Assembly (NCBI GenBank): GCA_964610155.1
Contig: CAZSUY010000009.1
Location: 1 to 64,000, forward strand
Source of the DNA: JAFGBM01 sp964610155
GTDB taxonomy: Bacteria > Actinomycetota > Actinomycetes > Actinomycetales > Demequinaceae
Reading direction: 5' to 3'
Length of the DNA: 64,000 nt
The notes below the pieces were generated by a model. It had not been told where the DNA came from. It was given only the letters and a program-made list of their open reading frames with translations, and did not search any database. Positions 8,333-16,640 of the stretch are shown piece by piece. Within the stretch, counting starts at the first letter, position 1; each line of letters begins with the position of its first letter. Position numbers and translations under genes: made by a program.

Positions 8333-9409
8333 CTAGACCTCCATCCCGAACTGGCGAGTGAACCGCACATCGCCCTCGACCATGTCCCTCATGTCGGCGA
8401 CCCCGTGGCGGAACATCATCGTCCGCTCGATGCCCATCCCGAACGCGAACGCCGTGTATACGTCGGTATCGATCCCGGCGGCCCTGAGCACGTTCGAGTG
8501 GGTCATTCCGCAGCCGCCCCACTCGATCCAGCCGGTGCCCTTGCACGTCCGGCAGGCCGCGTCCTTCCCGTGGCAGACGAAGCAGGTGAGGTCTATCTCT
8601 GCGCTCGGCTCCGTGAACGGAAAAAACGACGGGCGGAACCGGGTGCTGGCATCGGGCCCGAACATCGCCTGGGCGAGGTGGTCGAGCGTCCCCTTGAGGT
8701 GCGCCATGGTCAGGCCCTTGTCGACGGCTAGGCCCTCGATCTGGTGGAAGACGGGCGTATGGGTGGCGTCGAGCTCGTCGGTGCGGAAGGTCTTCCCCGG
8801 GCATACGACGTAGATGGGCAGGTCGCGCTCGAGGAGGGCGCGCACCTGGACGGGCGACGTATGGGTCCTAAGCAGGAGGGCCGAGTCAGGTGGGTCGATG
8901 AAGAACGTGTCCTGCATCTCGCGGGCCGGGTGGTCGGGGTCGAAGTTGAGGGCGTCGAAGTTGTGCCACTCCGTCTCGACCTCGGGACCCTCGGCTACCT
9001 CCCACCCCATGGCCACGAACACGTCGGCCATCTCCTCCTGGAGCGTCTCAGTTGGGTGCCGGGCGCCGCGCGGCGTCCGGTACACCGGGAGCGTGACGTC
9101 GACGGCCTCCTCAACCAACACCCGGGCGTCGCGGTCGGCCTCGAGTTCGGCCTGACGGGCCGCAAGCGCCTCTCCGATGCGGGCACGCGCCGCGCCTAGG
9201 TTCTTGCCAGCCGTCGCCTTGTCCTCCGCGCTCAACCCTCCGATGGCGCGGTTCGCGAGGGTCAGGGGCGCCTTGTCTCCGGTATGGGCGAGCCGGGCCT
9301 CCTTGAGGACCTCGAGCGAGGCCGCTCCCGCGATGTCCGCCACCGCAGCCTCGACCGCGCTCTCGACGGCAGCCGCGTCGAGCGGCGAGAGGACGTCTGC
9401 GCTGGACAT
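8333..9409 (-). CDS. pheS: Phenylalanine--tRNA ligase alpha subunit
   Basis: This is the 358-aa catalytic subunit, a class II synthetase. It has an N-terminal coiled coil (about 1-90), motif 2 around FRTDELDATHTPVFHQIEG, and motif 3 near FGMGIERTMMFRHG. Four cysteines in CFVCHGKDAACRTC form a zinc-knuckle-like insert before the conserved GTGWIEWGG, as in many bacterial PheS proteins. The ATG is preceded by AAAGG, and TAGACT at 9440-9445 gives a likely -10 with a leader of about 24 bases. The gene is first in the pheS-pheT operon. Confidence 0.97.
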   Translation of the reverse strand: MSSADVLSPLDAAAVESAVEAAVADIAGAASLEVLKEARLAHTGDKAPLTLANRAIGGLSAEDKATAGKNLGAARARIGEALAARQAELEADRDARVLVEEAVDVTLPVYRTPRGARHPTETLQEEMADVFVAMGWEVAEGPEVETEWHNFDALNFDPDHPAREMQDTFFIDPPDSALLLRTHTSPVQVRALLERDLPIYVVCPGKTFRTDELDATHTPVFHQIEGLAVDKGLTMAHLKGTLDHLAQAMFGPDASTRFRPSFFPFTEPSAEIDLTCFVCHGKDAACRTCKGTGWIEWGGCGMTHSNVLRAAGIDTDVYTAFAFGMGIERTMMFRHGVADMRDMVEGDVRFTRQFGMEV

Positions 9410-9439
9410 GCAAACCTTTCGGGGCCGGTTGTCGCGGAA

Positions 9440-9445
9440 AGTCTA
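9440..9445 (-). promoter_or_regulatory. -10 element for pheS
   Basis: TAGACT lies 30 bases before the pheS ATG, and a Shine-Dalgarno AAAGG falls between them. The hexamer is the same one used by the leaderless promoters elsewhere in the window, but here with a normal leader. No good -35 is visible. Confidence 0.45.
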
Positions 9446-9474
9446 CCGGGACGGCGGGGGCTCTACCTCGACTG

Positions 9475-10149
9475 CTACGCGGTCGCCAATACGCTCACCG
9501 CTATCAGCAGGGCGCCCAAGAAGACCACACCCAGGGTCAATGACAGGGGAAGCACGCGCCGCATGGCAAGCGGCTCCCCGCGCTTGACCATTCCCGCGAC
9601 CCACTGCGCGCTATACAGGCCCACAAAATACCCGGGGATGAGGCCAATGAGCAGCGGCATGAATCGCATGGTTTGGATGGTGAACCGGTCTCCTATGGGG
9701 GGCTTCTTGGCCCTGTAGATCACCTGGCCATGGAACTTGACAACGGGATAGCCGATGAGGGATTCCGTGTACTTGAGGCGCAACACCCCCCCTTGAAGCA
9801 TGGGAATTACGATGGCCCCGTTCGAGAACGACTCCACCCTGCCCCGGCGCTGGCCAACGTAGAGCTTGACATCCCCGCCATCGAGCCCTACGAGCGTCAC
9901 GGGCTCCGCGGCACCAGGCACATCGAGGATCGCAATATCGGTGGAACCGGGGCCGATGGCAGCGAGGAATGGCGGAAGCCCCGACGGAAACTGGGGGGCC
10001 GGTAGGACCGTGGGCCTGGAGCGCCCGGACTCGGAGGAAGCAGGTGCCGCGAATACATCCCTATCGTCACGAGGTTCCGCCACTCCCCTTGGCGGAACAC
10101 CGGGGTATCGCGGCCCGGTGGGCGGGGGAAGCGAAGAGACGTCGGCCAT
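9475..10149 (-). CDS. Hypothetical membrane protein with Pro-rich N-terminus, 224 aa
   Basis: I do not recognise a family. Residues 1-60 are rich in Pro, Ser and Arg and probably disordered. Residues 65-155 look like a soluble beta domain (AEPVTLVGLDGGDVKLYVG, then VIYRAKKPPIGD). Two hydrophobic segments follow (about 160-185 and 198-222) and should be transmembrane, separated by a short basic loop. Topology would place the soluble part on the same side as both termini. The ATG has AGGAAAGG upstream, and the -10 TAGACT overlaps the stop codon of the diguanylate cyclase gene. Confidence 0.75.
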   Translation of the reverse strand: MADVSSLPPPTGPRYPGVPPRGVAEPRDDRDVFAAPASSESGRSRPTVLPAPQFPSGLPPFLAAIGPGSTDIAILDVPGAAEPVTLVGLDGGDVKLYVGQRRGRVESFSNGAIVIPMLQGGVLRLKYTESLIGYPVVKFHGQVIYRAKKPPIGDRFTIQTMRFMPLLIGLIPGYFVGLYSAQWVAGMVKRGEPLAMRRVLPLSLTLGVVFLGALLIAVSVLATA

Positions 10150-10182
10150 GCGAGCCTTTCCTGGGCTAGACGTAACGGCGAA

Positions 10183-10188
10183 AGTCTA
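10183..10188 (-). promoter_or_regulatory. -10 element for the 224-aa membrane protein gene
   Basis: The first three bases of TAGACT are also the TAG stop codon of the upstream diguanylate cyclase gene. It lies 33 bases before the next ATG, with AGGAAAGG in between. The same stop-codon overlap is seen upstream of hisC. Confidence 0.4.
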
Positions 10189-11829
10189 TCGGCGATCACG
10201 CGCCGAAGACCCGCCTTTCGGGTGCGCGATCCGACGATCGGGATTGGTCGTCCCCTTCCGTCGGGCCTTACCCTTGACGAGGGCCTCATCCGCCTCGTGG
10301 ACCAACTCCCCAAGATTCCGGTCCTTCTCGTCGCTTTCCGTGAAGCCCGCCGTGATCCCCACGGGCCCCCACTCCTCACCCCGCGACGCAAGCACGGCAT
10401 CCACATGGGAACGGATTCTCTCGACGGCGGCCTCCGCAGACGCCCCCCTGGCCAGCCGTCTGATGACGGCAAACTCGTCGCCGCCGAGCCGCGCGACGAG
10501 ATCCCTCTCCCTGCTGGACCCGACAAGAACAGACGCCACAACCCTCAAGACCTCGTCCCCCACCCCGTGCCCGAAGGTGTCGTTGACACGCTTGAACCCA
10601 TCAAGGTCGAAGACGGCGACACACACACGCTCACCGTCTTCGAGAGCCGATCGCACAAGGGCCTGCCCCTGTTCCAGAAAGCGTCGACGATTTGCCACTC
10701 GGGTTAGTTCGTCCGTACCCGCGCGGGTTGAAAGCACCCCGATGGGGTGACGAAGCCGGTATAAGAAGTATGCGGCCGCGAGGACCAGGGCAGCGATGAG
10801 AAGGGTCAGCCGCAGCATGATGCCCTGGAAGCCGCCGAGGCCCGCCGAGAGGTCCCTCTCGGTCGCCCTCAAGTACAGGGTCCAATGAATCCCGGAATCG
10901 TCTGGAAACAGGCGTTCAAGGGTGAGGTGAGTGGCATCCGCACCGAAGGCCTCCGGTGATTCGTTTGACAGTCCCGCCGGTCTGGAATCAGGCAGGCCCA
11001 GGGAACTCGCCGGGATCGCTAGGGTGCTCCCGCCATCGACAGGCATCATCTCCTCCGCATACTGAGGCGGCGCCGCGACGATCGTGCGCCCGTCGGTGAG
11101 GATGAAGGCCTCTCCGCTGTCTCCGAGCGGAAGCTCGGCAAGGAGGGTGGTGAGGTCCTCGATCCGAACCTCGGCGCCGACTACGAGGGTGAGCAAACCC
11201 CCCTCACGCACGGGGAATGCCGCCGAGACCCCCGGCTCCTCGGATCCGAAGAAGAGGAACGGATCGGTCCACGTGAGATGGGCCGACGCCTCTGCAAGCT
11301 GGTACCAGGGACGGGTGCGCGGATCGTACTCGTCCGTGGGGTCGACCGTGGATGACAGGAGATGGAAGCCAGCGTCGTATTGCTCGATCGTCACCTTCCT
11401 CTCGGGAGATATGGCGATGATTTTTGCCTCGTACCCCTCAGCTTTCCTGTTCACCGCAACGTAGGAGCCATCCGGATATCCGATATACATACCGGCGACG
11501 CCACTCCTGTGGCGGAATCGTTCGAAAATCCAATCCTCGACCTCTATCAAGTCGTCAGGCAATTCACCGTTCTCGGCGGATGCCCCAATCTCACGGGTAA
11601 GGTTCGCGGCTGGCTCGGTAAATCGAAGAACCCTCTCGACGGTGGCATCGCCGACGTATCGGAACAGGTCCTGAGACGCGGTTCCGGCGTCCCGCTGCGT
11701 CGCGATGCCGGCAACGATGACGGCCGCCATTTGCAGAGCGAGGATTCCTAGGATCGTCGCGCCAACGATGATGAAACGAGGGCTATTCTCTGGGTCCCAC
11801 ACGGCCCTCTTCCGCGAAGGTCCCTTCAT
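10186..11829 (-). CDS. Membrane-bound diguanylate cyclase with periplasmic sensor
   Basis: This is a 547-aa protein that should make cyclic di-GMP from GTP. The order is a TM helix (about 18-42), an extracytoplasmic domain of about 300 residues with a dCache-like pattern, a second TM helix near 347-368, and a C-terminal GGDEF domain. The GGDEF domain begins at GTDELTRVANRRRF and contains ARLGGDEFAVI, so the active-site motif is intact. RERD five residues before it fits the RxxD product-inhibition site. The sensor ligand is unknown. There is no EAL or HD-GYP partner in the window. Confidence 0.9.
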   Translation of the reverse strand: MKGPSRKRAVWDPENSPRFIIVGATILGILALQMAAVIVAGIATQRDAGTASQDLFRYVGDATVERVLRFTEPAANLTREIGASAENGELPDDLIEVEDWIFERFRHRSGVAGMYIGYPDGSYVAVNRKAEGYEAKIIAISPERKVTIEQYDAGFHLLSSTVDPTDEYDPRTRPWYQLAEASAHLTWTDPFLFFGSEEPGVSAAFPVREGGLLTLVVGAEVRIEDLTTLLAELPLGDSGEAFILTDGRTIVAAPPQYAEEMMPVDGGSTLAIPASSLGLPDSRPAGLSNESPEAFGADATHLTLERLFPDDSGIHWTLYLRATERDLSAGLGGFQGIMLRLTLLIAALVLAAAYFLYRLRHPIGVLSTRAGTDELTRVANRRRFLEQGQALVRSALEDGERVCVAVFDLDGFKRVNDTFGHGVGDEVLRVVASVLVGSSRERDLVARLGGDEFAVIRRLARGASAEAAVERIRSHVDAVLASRGEEWGPVGITAGFTESDEKDRNLGELVHEADEALVKGKARRKGTTNPDRRIAHPKGGSSARDRR

Positions 11830-11871
11830 CCGGACCCCCCGCGCCCCTGTATTCCCCTAGCCAGCATTCCC

Positions 11872-12726
11872 CTATTCCGCATTTCCTGATATCCGCTGTT
11901 GCGCGTGCGCACAAAAATAGAGTGCCACAGATGCCGCCGAAGCGACGTTGAGGGATTCGGCTCGGCCAAGGATCGGCAGCCGCACGGACCGGTCGGCAAA
12001 GGCAATCTCGTCAGGGGAGAGCCCCCAGGCCTCGTTTCCAAAAACCCACGCGATGGGACCGGCCAGGGGGGCGTCGACGGCCTCGGCGAGCGAAAAGAGG
12101 TCCTCCACGCCCGATCCCGATGCCGCGAACACCCCGAGTCCCGCCTCGCGAGCCCGAGTCATCGCGTCTTCCAGCACGACCCCCGTCACGATGGGAACGT
12201 GGAAAAGGCTTCCCGTGCTCGCACGGACGACCTTGGGTGAGTATGGATCCACACATTCGCCCGCTAGTATCACGGCGTCCGCCCCGACGGCGTCCGCTAC
12301 CCTAACGATCGTGCCCGTGTTTCCTGGGTCCCGTACGTTGCTCAGGATCACCACAAGTCGCGCACCCTCACGAACGGAATCCCCAAGGATCGACGGAGCC
12401 ACGGTGGCAACCGCGAGCGCCCCTTGGGCGTCGCCGCTCATCGCGGTCACCACCTCTGGGGTACACCCGTGAATACGCAACCCGGCCGTGACGGCCTCGG
12501 CGAGGATCTCCGGATGTCGAGCGGCAACGTCTGACGTCAGGTAGACATCCCGGACCGACGGCGCCCGGAAGCGCACGGCCTCACGAACGGCCTGAGGCCC
12601 CTCGACGAGAAACCGGCCCTCGCGCCGACGAACCGTGTTTCCCGCCAGAGCCCGGACCTTGACTATCCTTTCGGCTCTTGGATTCGAGAGCGTGATCGGA
12701 AGGCCGGGGCTCGCGGAAGGGGTCAT
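11872..12726 (-). CDS. TrmH/SpoU-family RNA 2'-O-methyltransferase
   Basis: This is a 284-aa SPOUT methyltransferase that would use S-adenosylmethionine to methylate a ribose in rRNA or tRNA. An N-terminal substrate-binding region (about 20-110) precedes the knotted SPOUT fold. Motif 1 is SNVRDPGNTGTIVRVA, motif 2 is VFGNEAWGLS and motif 3 is RLPILGRAESLNVASAASVA. It lies just downstream of rplT on the same strand, a common actinobacterial arrangement with infC-rpmI-rplT. The exact substrate nucleotide cannot be read from sequence. Confidence 0.93.
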   Translation of the reverse strand: MTPSASPGLPITLSNPRAERIVKVRALAGNTVRRREGRFLVEGPQAVREAVRFRAPSVRDVYLTSDVAARHPEILAEAVTAGLRIHGCTPEVVTAMSGDAQGALAVATVAPSILGDSVREGARLVVILSNVRDPGNTGTIVRVADAVGADAVILAGECVDPYSPKVVRASTGSLFHVPIVTGVVLEDAMTRAREAGLGVFAASGSGVEDLFSLAEAVDAPLAGPIAWVFGNEAWGLSPDEIAFADRSVRLPILGRAESLNVASAASVALYFCAHAQQRISGNAE

Positions 12727-12747
12727 CTCTGTCTACGTCATAGTTGT

Positions 12748-13128
12748 TTACGCGGCTGGCGCGTTGACGTCCTTCGGGAGGGCCTTGCGGGCCACACCGA
12801 CGAGCACCGTGAATGCCGCGGGGTCGTTGACCGCAAGTTCGGCGAGCATGCGCCGATCGACGTCCACCTTCGCCTCCTTGAGCCCCTGAATGAAGCGAGA
12901 GTAGGTGATGTTGTTCTCGCGGGCCGCGGCGTTGATCCGCGTGATCCAGAGCTTGCGGAAGTCCCCCTTGCGGGTGCGGCGGTCGCGGTAAGCATAGACG
13001 AGCGAGTGCGAGACCTGCTCCTTCGCCTTCCGGTACAGCCGACTCCGCTGGCCACGGTATCCGCTCGCTTGCTTGAGGATCGTCCGGCGCTTCTTATGGG
13101 CATTAACAGCCCTCTTGACGCGTGCCAC
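12748..13128 (-). CDS. rplT: 50S ribosomal protein L20
   Basis: This is an L20 of 126 aa that binds 23S rRNA early in 50S assembly. The N-terminal signature MARVKRAVNAHKKRRTILK and the YAYRDRRTRKGDFRKLWI and INAAAREN stretches are characteristic. The GTG start has AGGAG seven bases upstream. It is the third gene of the infC-rpmI-rplT operon, 26 bases after rpmI. In other bacteria L20 represses this operon. Here the visible regulatory candidate is the hairpin in front of infC. Confidence 0.98.
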   Translation of the reverse strand: MARVKRAVNAHKKRRTILKQASGYRGQRSRLYRKAKEQVSHSLVYAYRDRRTRKGDFRKLWITRINAAARENNITYSRFIQGLKEAKVDVDRRMLAELAVNDPAAFTVLVGVARKALPKDVNAPAA

Positions 13129-13154
13129 TTCGTTACTCCTTGTGTGTTTGGGGG

Positions 13155-13352
13155 CTACTTGCCCAGAAGCTTCTTGACCCTCTTGGAGTCGGGGGCGGAG
13201 AGCACGGCATCGAGGGACACCCGGCGCTTACGAGACGACGACTTCTCCTGGAACTTGTGGACGTTCATGGCATGGTCGTGCATGACCTTGCCCGTCCCGG
13301 TGAGCCTGAAGCGCTTCTTTGCTCCCGAGTGGGTCTTGTTCTTGGGGCTCAT
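13155..13352 (-). CDS. rpmI: 50S ribosomal protein L35
   Basis: This is a 65-aa basic protein of the large subunit. It carries the usual L35 pattern: MSPKNKTHSGAKKRF, GTGKV and an Arg/Lys-rich centre, ending LGK. The ATG has AAGAGGAG upstream. It sits six bases after the infC stop and 26 bases before rplT, the universal order of this operon. Confidence 0.98.
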   Translation of the reverse strand: MSPKNKTHSGAKKRFRLTGTGKVMHDHAMNVHKFQEKSSSRKRRVSLDAVLSAPDSKRVKKLLGK

Positions 13353-13358
13353 TCGTCG

Positions 13359-14069
13359 TCACTCCTCTTTCATGTTTTCTTGGGCAACATCTTCTTGATC
13401 CGCTGTGGGGGCCGCCTTGGGGGCCGCCTTCGCCGCGACCTTCGTGGCCGCATTCACCTTGACGGGCGTCGCCCTCGTCGGCTTTCGCTTGACGCGCTCG
13501 GCCACTTCGAGGGCGAGCTTCGCCTCCCGTTCGCGGCGTGCCTCATCCCTGACCTCTGCCTTCTTCTTCGTCGGGCCAAGGGTGAGCGACATATTCCGGC
13601 CTTCCTGCACCGGGGCGTGCTCGATTATGCCGAGCTCTCCCACATCGTCCGCGAGACGCTGAAGAAGCCGACGGCCCGCTTCGGGCCTCGACTGCTCGCG
13701 TCCTCGGAACATGATCGTCACCTTCACCTTGTCCCCCGCCTTGAGAAAACGCACAACGTGCCCCCTTTTGGTGGCGTAGTCATGGTCGTCAATCTTGAGG
13801 CGGAACCGAATCTCCTTGACAACTGTGTTCGACTGGTTGCGTCGCGCCTCCCTGGCCTTGACCGCAGCCTCATATTTGAACTTCCCGTAGTCCATGAGTT
13901 TCGCGACCGGGGGATGGGATTCCGGAGCAACCTCGACGAGGTCGAGATCTGCCTCCTGAGCCAGCCTCAGCGCATCCTCGATGCGAACGATGCCGACCTG
14001 CTCACCCGCGGGTCCGACAAGTCGGACCTCCTGCACCCGAATACGCTCATTGATGCGCGGCTCGATGAT
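13359..14069 (-). CDS. infC: Translation initiation factor IF-3, probable ATC start
   Basis: IF-3 prevents premature subunit joining and checks start codons on the 30S subunit. The conserved N-terminus EPRINERIRVQEVRLVGP is preceded in frame by two ATC codons (14069-14064) and by AGAGGAGAGG just upstream. No ATG, GTG or TTG fits near that point. The next upstream ATG would add about 31 residues of unconvincing sequence across a terminator-like hairpin. I therefore place the start at the first ATC, giving 236 aa. Near-cognate starts are known for infC and allow IF-3 to repress itself. The C-terminus carries an Ala/Lys/Pro-rich tail of about 50 residues, as in many actinobacteria. Confidence 0.9.
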   Translation of the reverse strand: MIEPRINERIRVQEVRLVGPAGEQVGIVRIEDALRLAQEADLDLVEVAPESHPPVAKLMDYGKFKYEAAVKAREARRNQSNTVVKEIRFRLKIDDHDYATKRGHVVRFLKAGDKVKVTIMFRGREQSRPEAGRRLLQRLADDVGELGIIEHAPVQEGRNMSLTLGPTKKKAEVRDEARREREAKLALEVAERVKRKPTRATPVKVNAATKVAAKAAPKAAPTADQEDVAQENMKEE

Positions 14070-14103
14070 GTCCTCTCCTCTTTCGCCCTTGCCGTCGAAC
14101 AGG

Positions 14104-14134
14104 AAAAAGCCCCTGCCCAGACACGAGCAGAGGC
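14104..14134 (-). terminator. Attenuator-like intrinsic terminator in the infC leader
   Basis: On the minus strand GCCTCTGC, a ten-base loop and GCAGGGGC form an eight-pair stem with one G-U pair, followed at once by TTTTT. It lies only 35 bases before the infC start, so it must act inside the leader, not at the end of another gene. A second palindrome, GGCGATATCGCC (14146-14157), lies just upstream and might take part in an alternative fold. Confidence 0.6.
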
Positions 14135-14308
14135 CACCGAGCCAAGGCGATATCGCCTTAACCATGACCCGTGCCCCGAAGGCCAAGGGTGGGAGGTGGA
14201 CTCCACTTGTGCGCGACGGGTGACCCGTCGCCGGTCAGTACGCAAGAATAGCATCATGCCCGGTAGCCTGCTTGCTAGGTCTGGAGAACGGCACACAGGA
14301 GGTGAGTC

Positions 14309-15016
14309 ATGACCACACCGCCCCAACCACCACCGCCCCTTGTGCCCGATCCCCCCTCCACGCCCATGACCGGAGCCACGGCTCGGATCCCCCTTCCCCC
14401 AACGACGAACACCGCCACGTTTCGACACACCAGCGCGAATGAGGAGACAACGGTCCTCACCCCCGTCACTGCCGCGACCAACATCCTGGACAGGATCCCC
14501 CTCTCCGAGCGCAAGCGGTGGAGGCTCCTGGCGGGCGGCGCTGCGGGCTTGGCCGTCGTAGCTCTTGGCCTATCGATCTATCTTTGGGTCATCAACGCTC
14601 AGTGGCAGGATCGGGCCGACGCGCTCTCGACGGAGGCATACGACCTCGGCCAGCGCCTCTCCGATGCCAGGGACCAGATCGTAGAAAAACAGAGCGATGT
14701 CGACCTGCTCACCGAACAACTTGAGACGGCACAGGAACGGGTGATCGAACTAGCGGATGAAAAGGCCCAGGCAGGTGACGACATCTCCTACTCGCAACAG
14801 CAGATCGCCCTCTATCAGGAACTCTCGGCCCTTGGCGGCTCGGTCTCCCTCGCCCTCAACCACTGTGTAAATGAACACGAAAAGCTCGTGGGGTACCTTA
14901 AGGATCCGGGTGCATGGGACCCGGAAGATCTGTCCGCCTACGAGGCGAGCGTCAACACCCTCTGCAATTCCGCCCAGAGCGCGAACGCCACGCTCCAGAG
15001 TGCGTTGACGGAGTAG
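14309..15016 (+). CDS. Single-pass membrane protein with Pro-rich N-terminus, coiled coil and Cys pair (operon gene 1)
   Basis: I do not recognise this 235-aa protein. Residues 1-70 are Pro/Thr-rich and likely cytoplasmic and disordered. A TM helix spans about 73-95. Residues 100-175 form a heptad-rich coiled coil. The C-terminal domain has C186 and C219, 32 residues apart. The same plan recurs in genes 3 and 4 of this operon, which suggests paralogy. The ATG at 14309 has a perfect AGGAGGT upstream. The gene is transcribed away from infC and runs directly into a lipoprotein protease gene two bases later. An envelope scaffold or adaptor is my guess, not a known function. Confidence 0.8.
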   Translation: MTTPPQPPPPLVPDPPSTPMTGATARIPLPPTTNTATFRHTSANEETTVLTPVTAATNILDRIPLSERKRWRLLAGGAAGLAVVALGLSIYLWVINAQWQDRADALSTEAYDLGQRLSDARDQIVEKQSDVDLLTEQLETAQERVIELADEKAQAGDDISYSQQQIALYQELSALGGSVSLALNHCVNEHEKLVGYLKDPGAWDPEDLSAYEASVNTLCNSAQSANATLQSALTE

Positions 15017-15018
15017 CA

Positions 15019-15735
15019 ATGCGATCTACCCTTGCGGTCGGCTTCGTCGCTCTCCTGATGTCCGGATGCGCCGTCCCACTCCCCCCGGGTCCATACCCCA
15101 CCGACTTCGTCTCCTCGGCGTCCCCCTCTCAGAGCCTCGACTCCTCGCTCCTGTCCCCCGACGGTTTCGATGCCGCCCAGCGCATGACCGTTCGGGTGCG
15201 AAACGTTGGATGCGAGACGCTCGTCATCGGCACGGGATTCGCCGTCGATGAGCATACCCTGGTGACAGCCGGCCACGTCGTCGAGGGCTCGAGGCGCCTC
15301 GAGGTCTCAACCTACGACGGCCAATCCATCGAGGCCACGGCCACGGGAACAACTACGATTGCCGATCTCGCGATCGTTCAGGTCACGGAGTCCCTTACTA
15401 CGGTCGGCTCGCTGGCCGAATCCGACCCGGCCGTGGCCGATGCCGTCACGATCGTCGGTTATCCCGGTGGCGGCCGACTGACGACCCTGAAAGCGGTTGT
15501 CATCACGACGAACCCCGAGGACGTCGACCCCGACATCGGTCCGGCATTTGGAGCGACTGCGTCTCTTGAGGCGGGCATGTCCGGCTCTCCGGTCCTCAAC
15601 TCCGACGGAGAGATCGTCGGGGTCGTCTATGGAACGAGCGAGGACATTCCGCAGTCTTTCTTCATCCCTGTCTCCACACTTCGGACACTGCTCGAACAAC
15701 CCCCCACGCTAGTCCCTGAGGTGACGGTGTGCTAA
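15019..15735 (+). CDS. Trypsin-like serine protease, lipoprotein (operon gene 2)
   Basis: This is a 238-aa exported protease. The signal peptide ends in the lipobox LMSGC, so C17 would be lipidated and the enzyme tethered outside the membrane. The S1-fold catalytic triad is complete: H86 in TAGHVV, D116 in TIADLAIV and S188 in AGMSGSPV. C65, in RVRNVGC, and C238 at the very end recur in the second protease of the operon and may form a disulfide. There is no PDZ domain, unlike HtrA. The ATG lies two bases after the stop of gene 1. Relatives cleave misfolded or regulatory envelope proteins. The substrate here is unknown. Confidence 0.88.
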   Translation: MRSTLAVGFVALLMSGCAVPLPPGPYPTDFVSSASPSQSLDSSLLSPDGFDAAQRMTVRVRNVGCETLVIGTGFAVDEHTLVTAGHVVEGSRRLEVSTYDGQSIEATATGTTTIADLAIVQVTESLTTVGSLAESDPAVADAVTIVGYPGGGRLTTLKAVVITTNPEDVDPDIGPAFGATASLEAGMSGSPVLNSDGEIVGVVYGTSEDIPQSFFIPVSTLRTLLEQPPTLVPEVTVC

Positions 15736-16181
15736 CGCGAAGAAACATCCTCGTCGCGCTCCTTGCCCTCCTCGTTGCCGGTGCCAACGTGGCGGTGTGG
15801 TTTGGCATCGTCGCCTGGCGCGAAGACGTATCTGAGCAGCGAGCGGAGGCGGAAAGCCTGGGATTAGAAATTGCCGACATCCGCGCCGACGCGCAGGCCC
15901 TCGAAGAGGCGCAGGCCATCTTGTCAGAACAAATCGACGACGGATCGGTCCGAATCGAGGAACTCACGTCGGAGTCCAAGCCCGTCCTGCTCCAGGCCGA
16001 TCGAGTGATGGACATCGCCGCGCGCCTCGACGCGTGCGCGATCGATCGTCGGGCCCTCATCGCCTCCCTGTGGGTGCAGTCGGCCTCGAGCCTTGCTTCC
16101 CAGGAGGCAGAGACCAATGCGAGGTGCACGGCCGCCCTCAATGACCTCGAGGAACTGCTCCCCGGGGGTGTCATGCCATGA
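15729..16181 (+). CDS. Small single-pass coiled-coil protein with Cys pair (operon gene 3)
   Basis: This is a 150-aa protein of unknown function. Its TM helix (about 7-29) is followed by a coiled coil (32-85) and a helical C-terminal region with C103 and C133. It starts at a GTG that overlaps the end of the upstream protease gene by seven bases, which implies translational coupling. It shares layout, though little plain sequence, with operon genes 1 and 4. The helical part should face outside the cell if the basic N-terminus MLTRRN stays inside. Confidence 0.8.
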   Translation: MLTRRNILVALLALLVAGANVAVWFGIVAWREDVSEQRAEAESLGLEIADIRADAQALEEAQAILSEQIDDGSVRIEELTSESKPVLLQADRVMDIAARLDACAIDRRALIASLWVQSASSLASQEAETNARCTAALNDLEELLPGGVMP

Positions 16182-16636
16182 CCTTCTCTCGACGGCCTCT
16201 CATCATTGCGATCCTCTCCCTCGTTGGCCTCGGCACCGCCTATTCGCTCCTTGTCGGGACGCTCTGGTTCATCGAGGCGCGCTCGGCTCGATCGACGGTC
16301 TCCGAACTCTCGATAACGCTCGCCGAAGAGCAGGCCTCTCTTGAGACCCTGTCGACCGATACCGAGAAGTTGGCGAGTGCGGCGGAAGAGAACGTCACCA
16401 CAATCGGGGATCTCGCGAACACCCGTGCCCAGGCGCAGGACAACTTCATCCTTTATGGGTTTACCGCCTTTTACCTCGCCGAGTGCGTCCGCGAGAGGGA
16501 AGAACTCATCGACGTGATCAAGCACCGGTATGACTATTACCTCTGGAGCATCAGGGCCGTCGAATCCGACCTGAATGCGTATTGCCAGGAGGCGCATGCC
16601 CTCTATTTGGACCTCCTGGCCGAGGACGAGGGGTAA
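16178..16636 (+). CDS. Small single-pass coiled-coil protein with Cys pair (operon gene 4)
   Basis: This is a 152-aa protein of unknown function, similar in plan to gene 3. The TM helix spans about 8-30, the coiled coil about 35-90, and the C-terminal region carries C103 (LAECVREREEL) and C136 (LNAYCQEA) with 32 residues between them, the same spacing as gene 1. The first Cys is residue 103 in both genes 3 and 4. The ATG overlaps the gene 3 stop as ATGA. The conserved Cys pair on the extracytoplasmic side suggests a disulfide-closed helical hairpin. Confidence 0.8.
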   Translation: MTFSRRPLIIAILSLVGLGTAYSLLVGTLWFIEARSARSTVSELSITLAEEQASLETLSTDTEKLASAAEENVTTIGDLANTRAQAQDNFILYGFTAFYLAECVREREELIDVIKHRYDYYLWSIRAVESDLNAYCQEAHALYLDLLAEDEG

Positions 16637-16640
16637 CGCG

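Noticed and set aside
14070..14186. Upstream ATG starts for infC
   Set aside because: The added residues show no IF-3 similarity and the reading would cross a terminator-like stem. The ATC with its ribosome site fits better.
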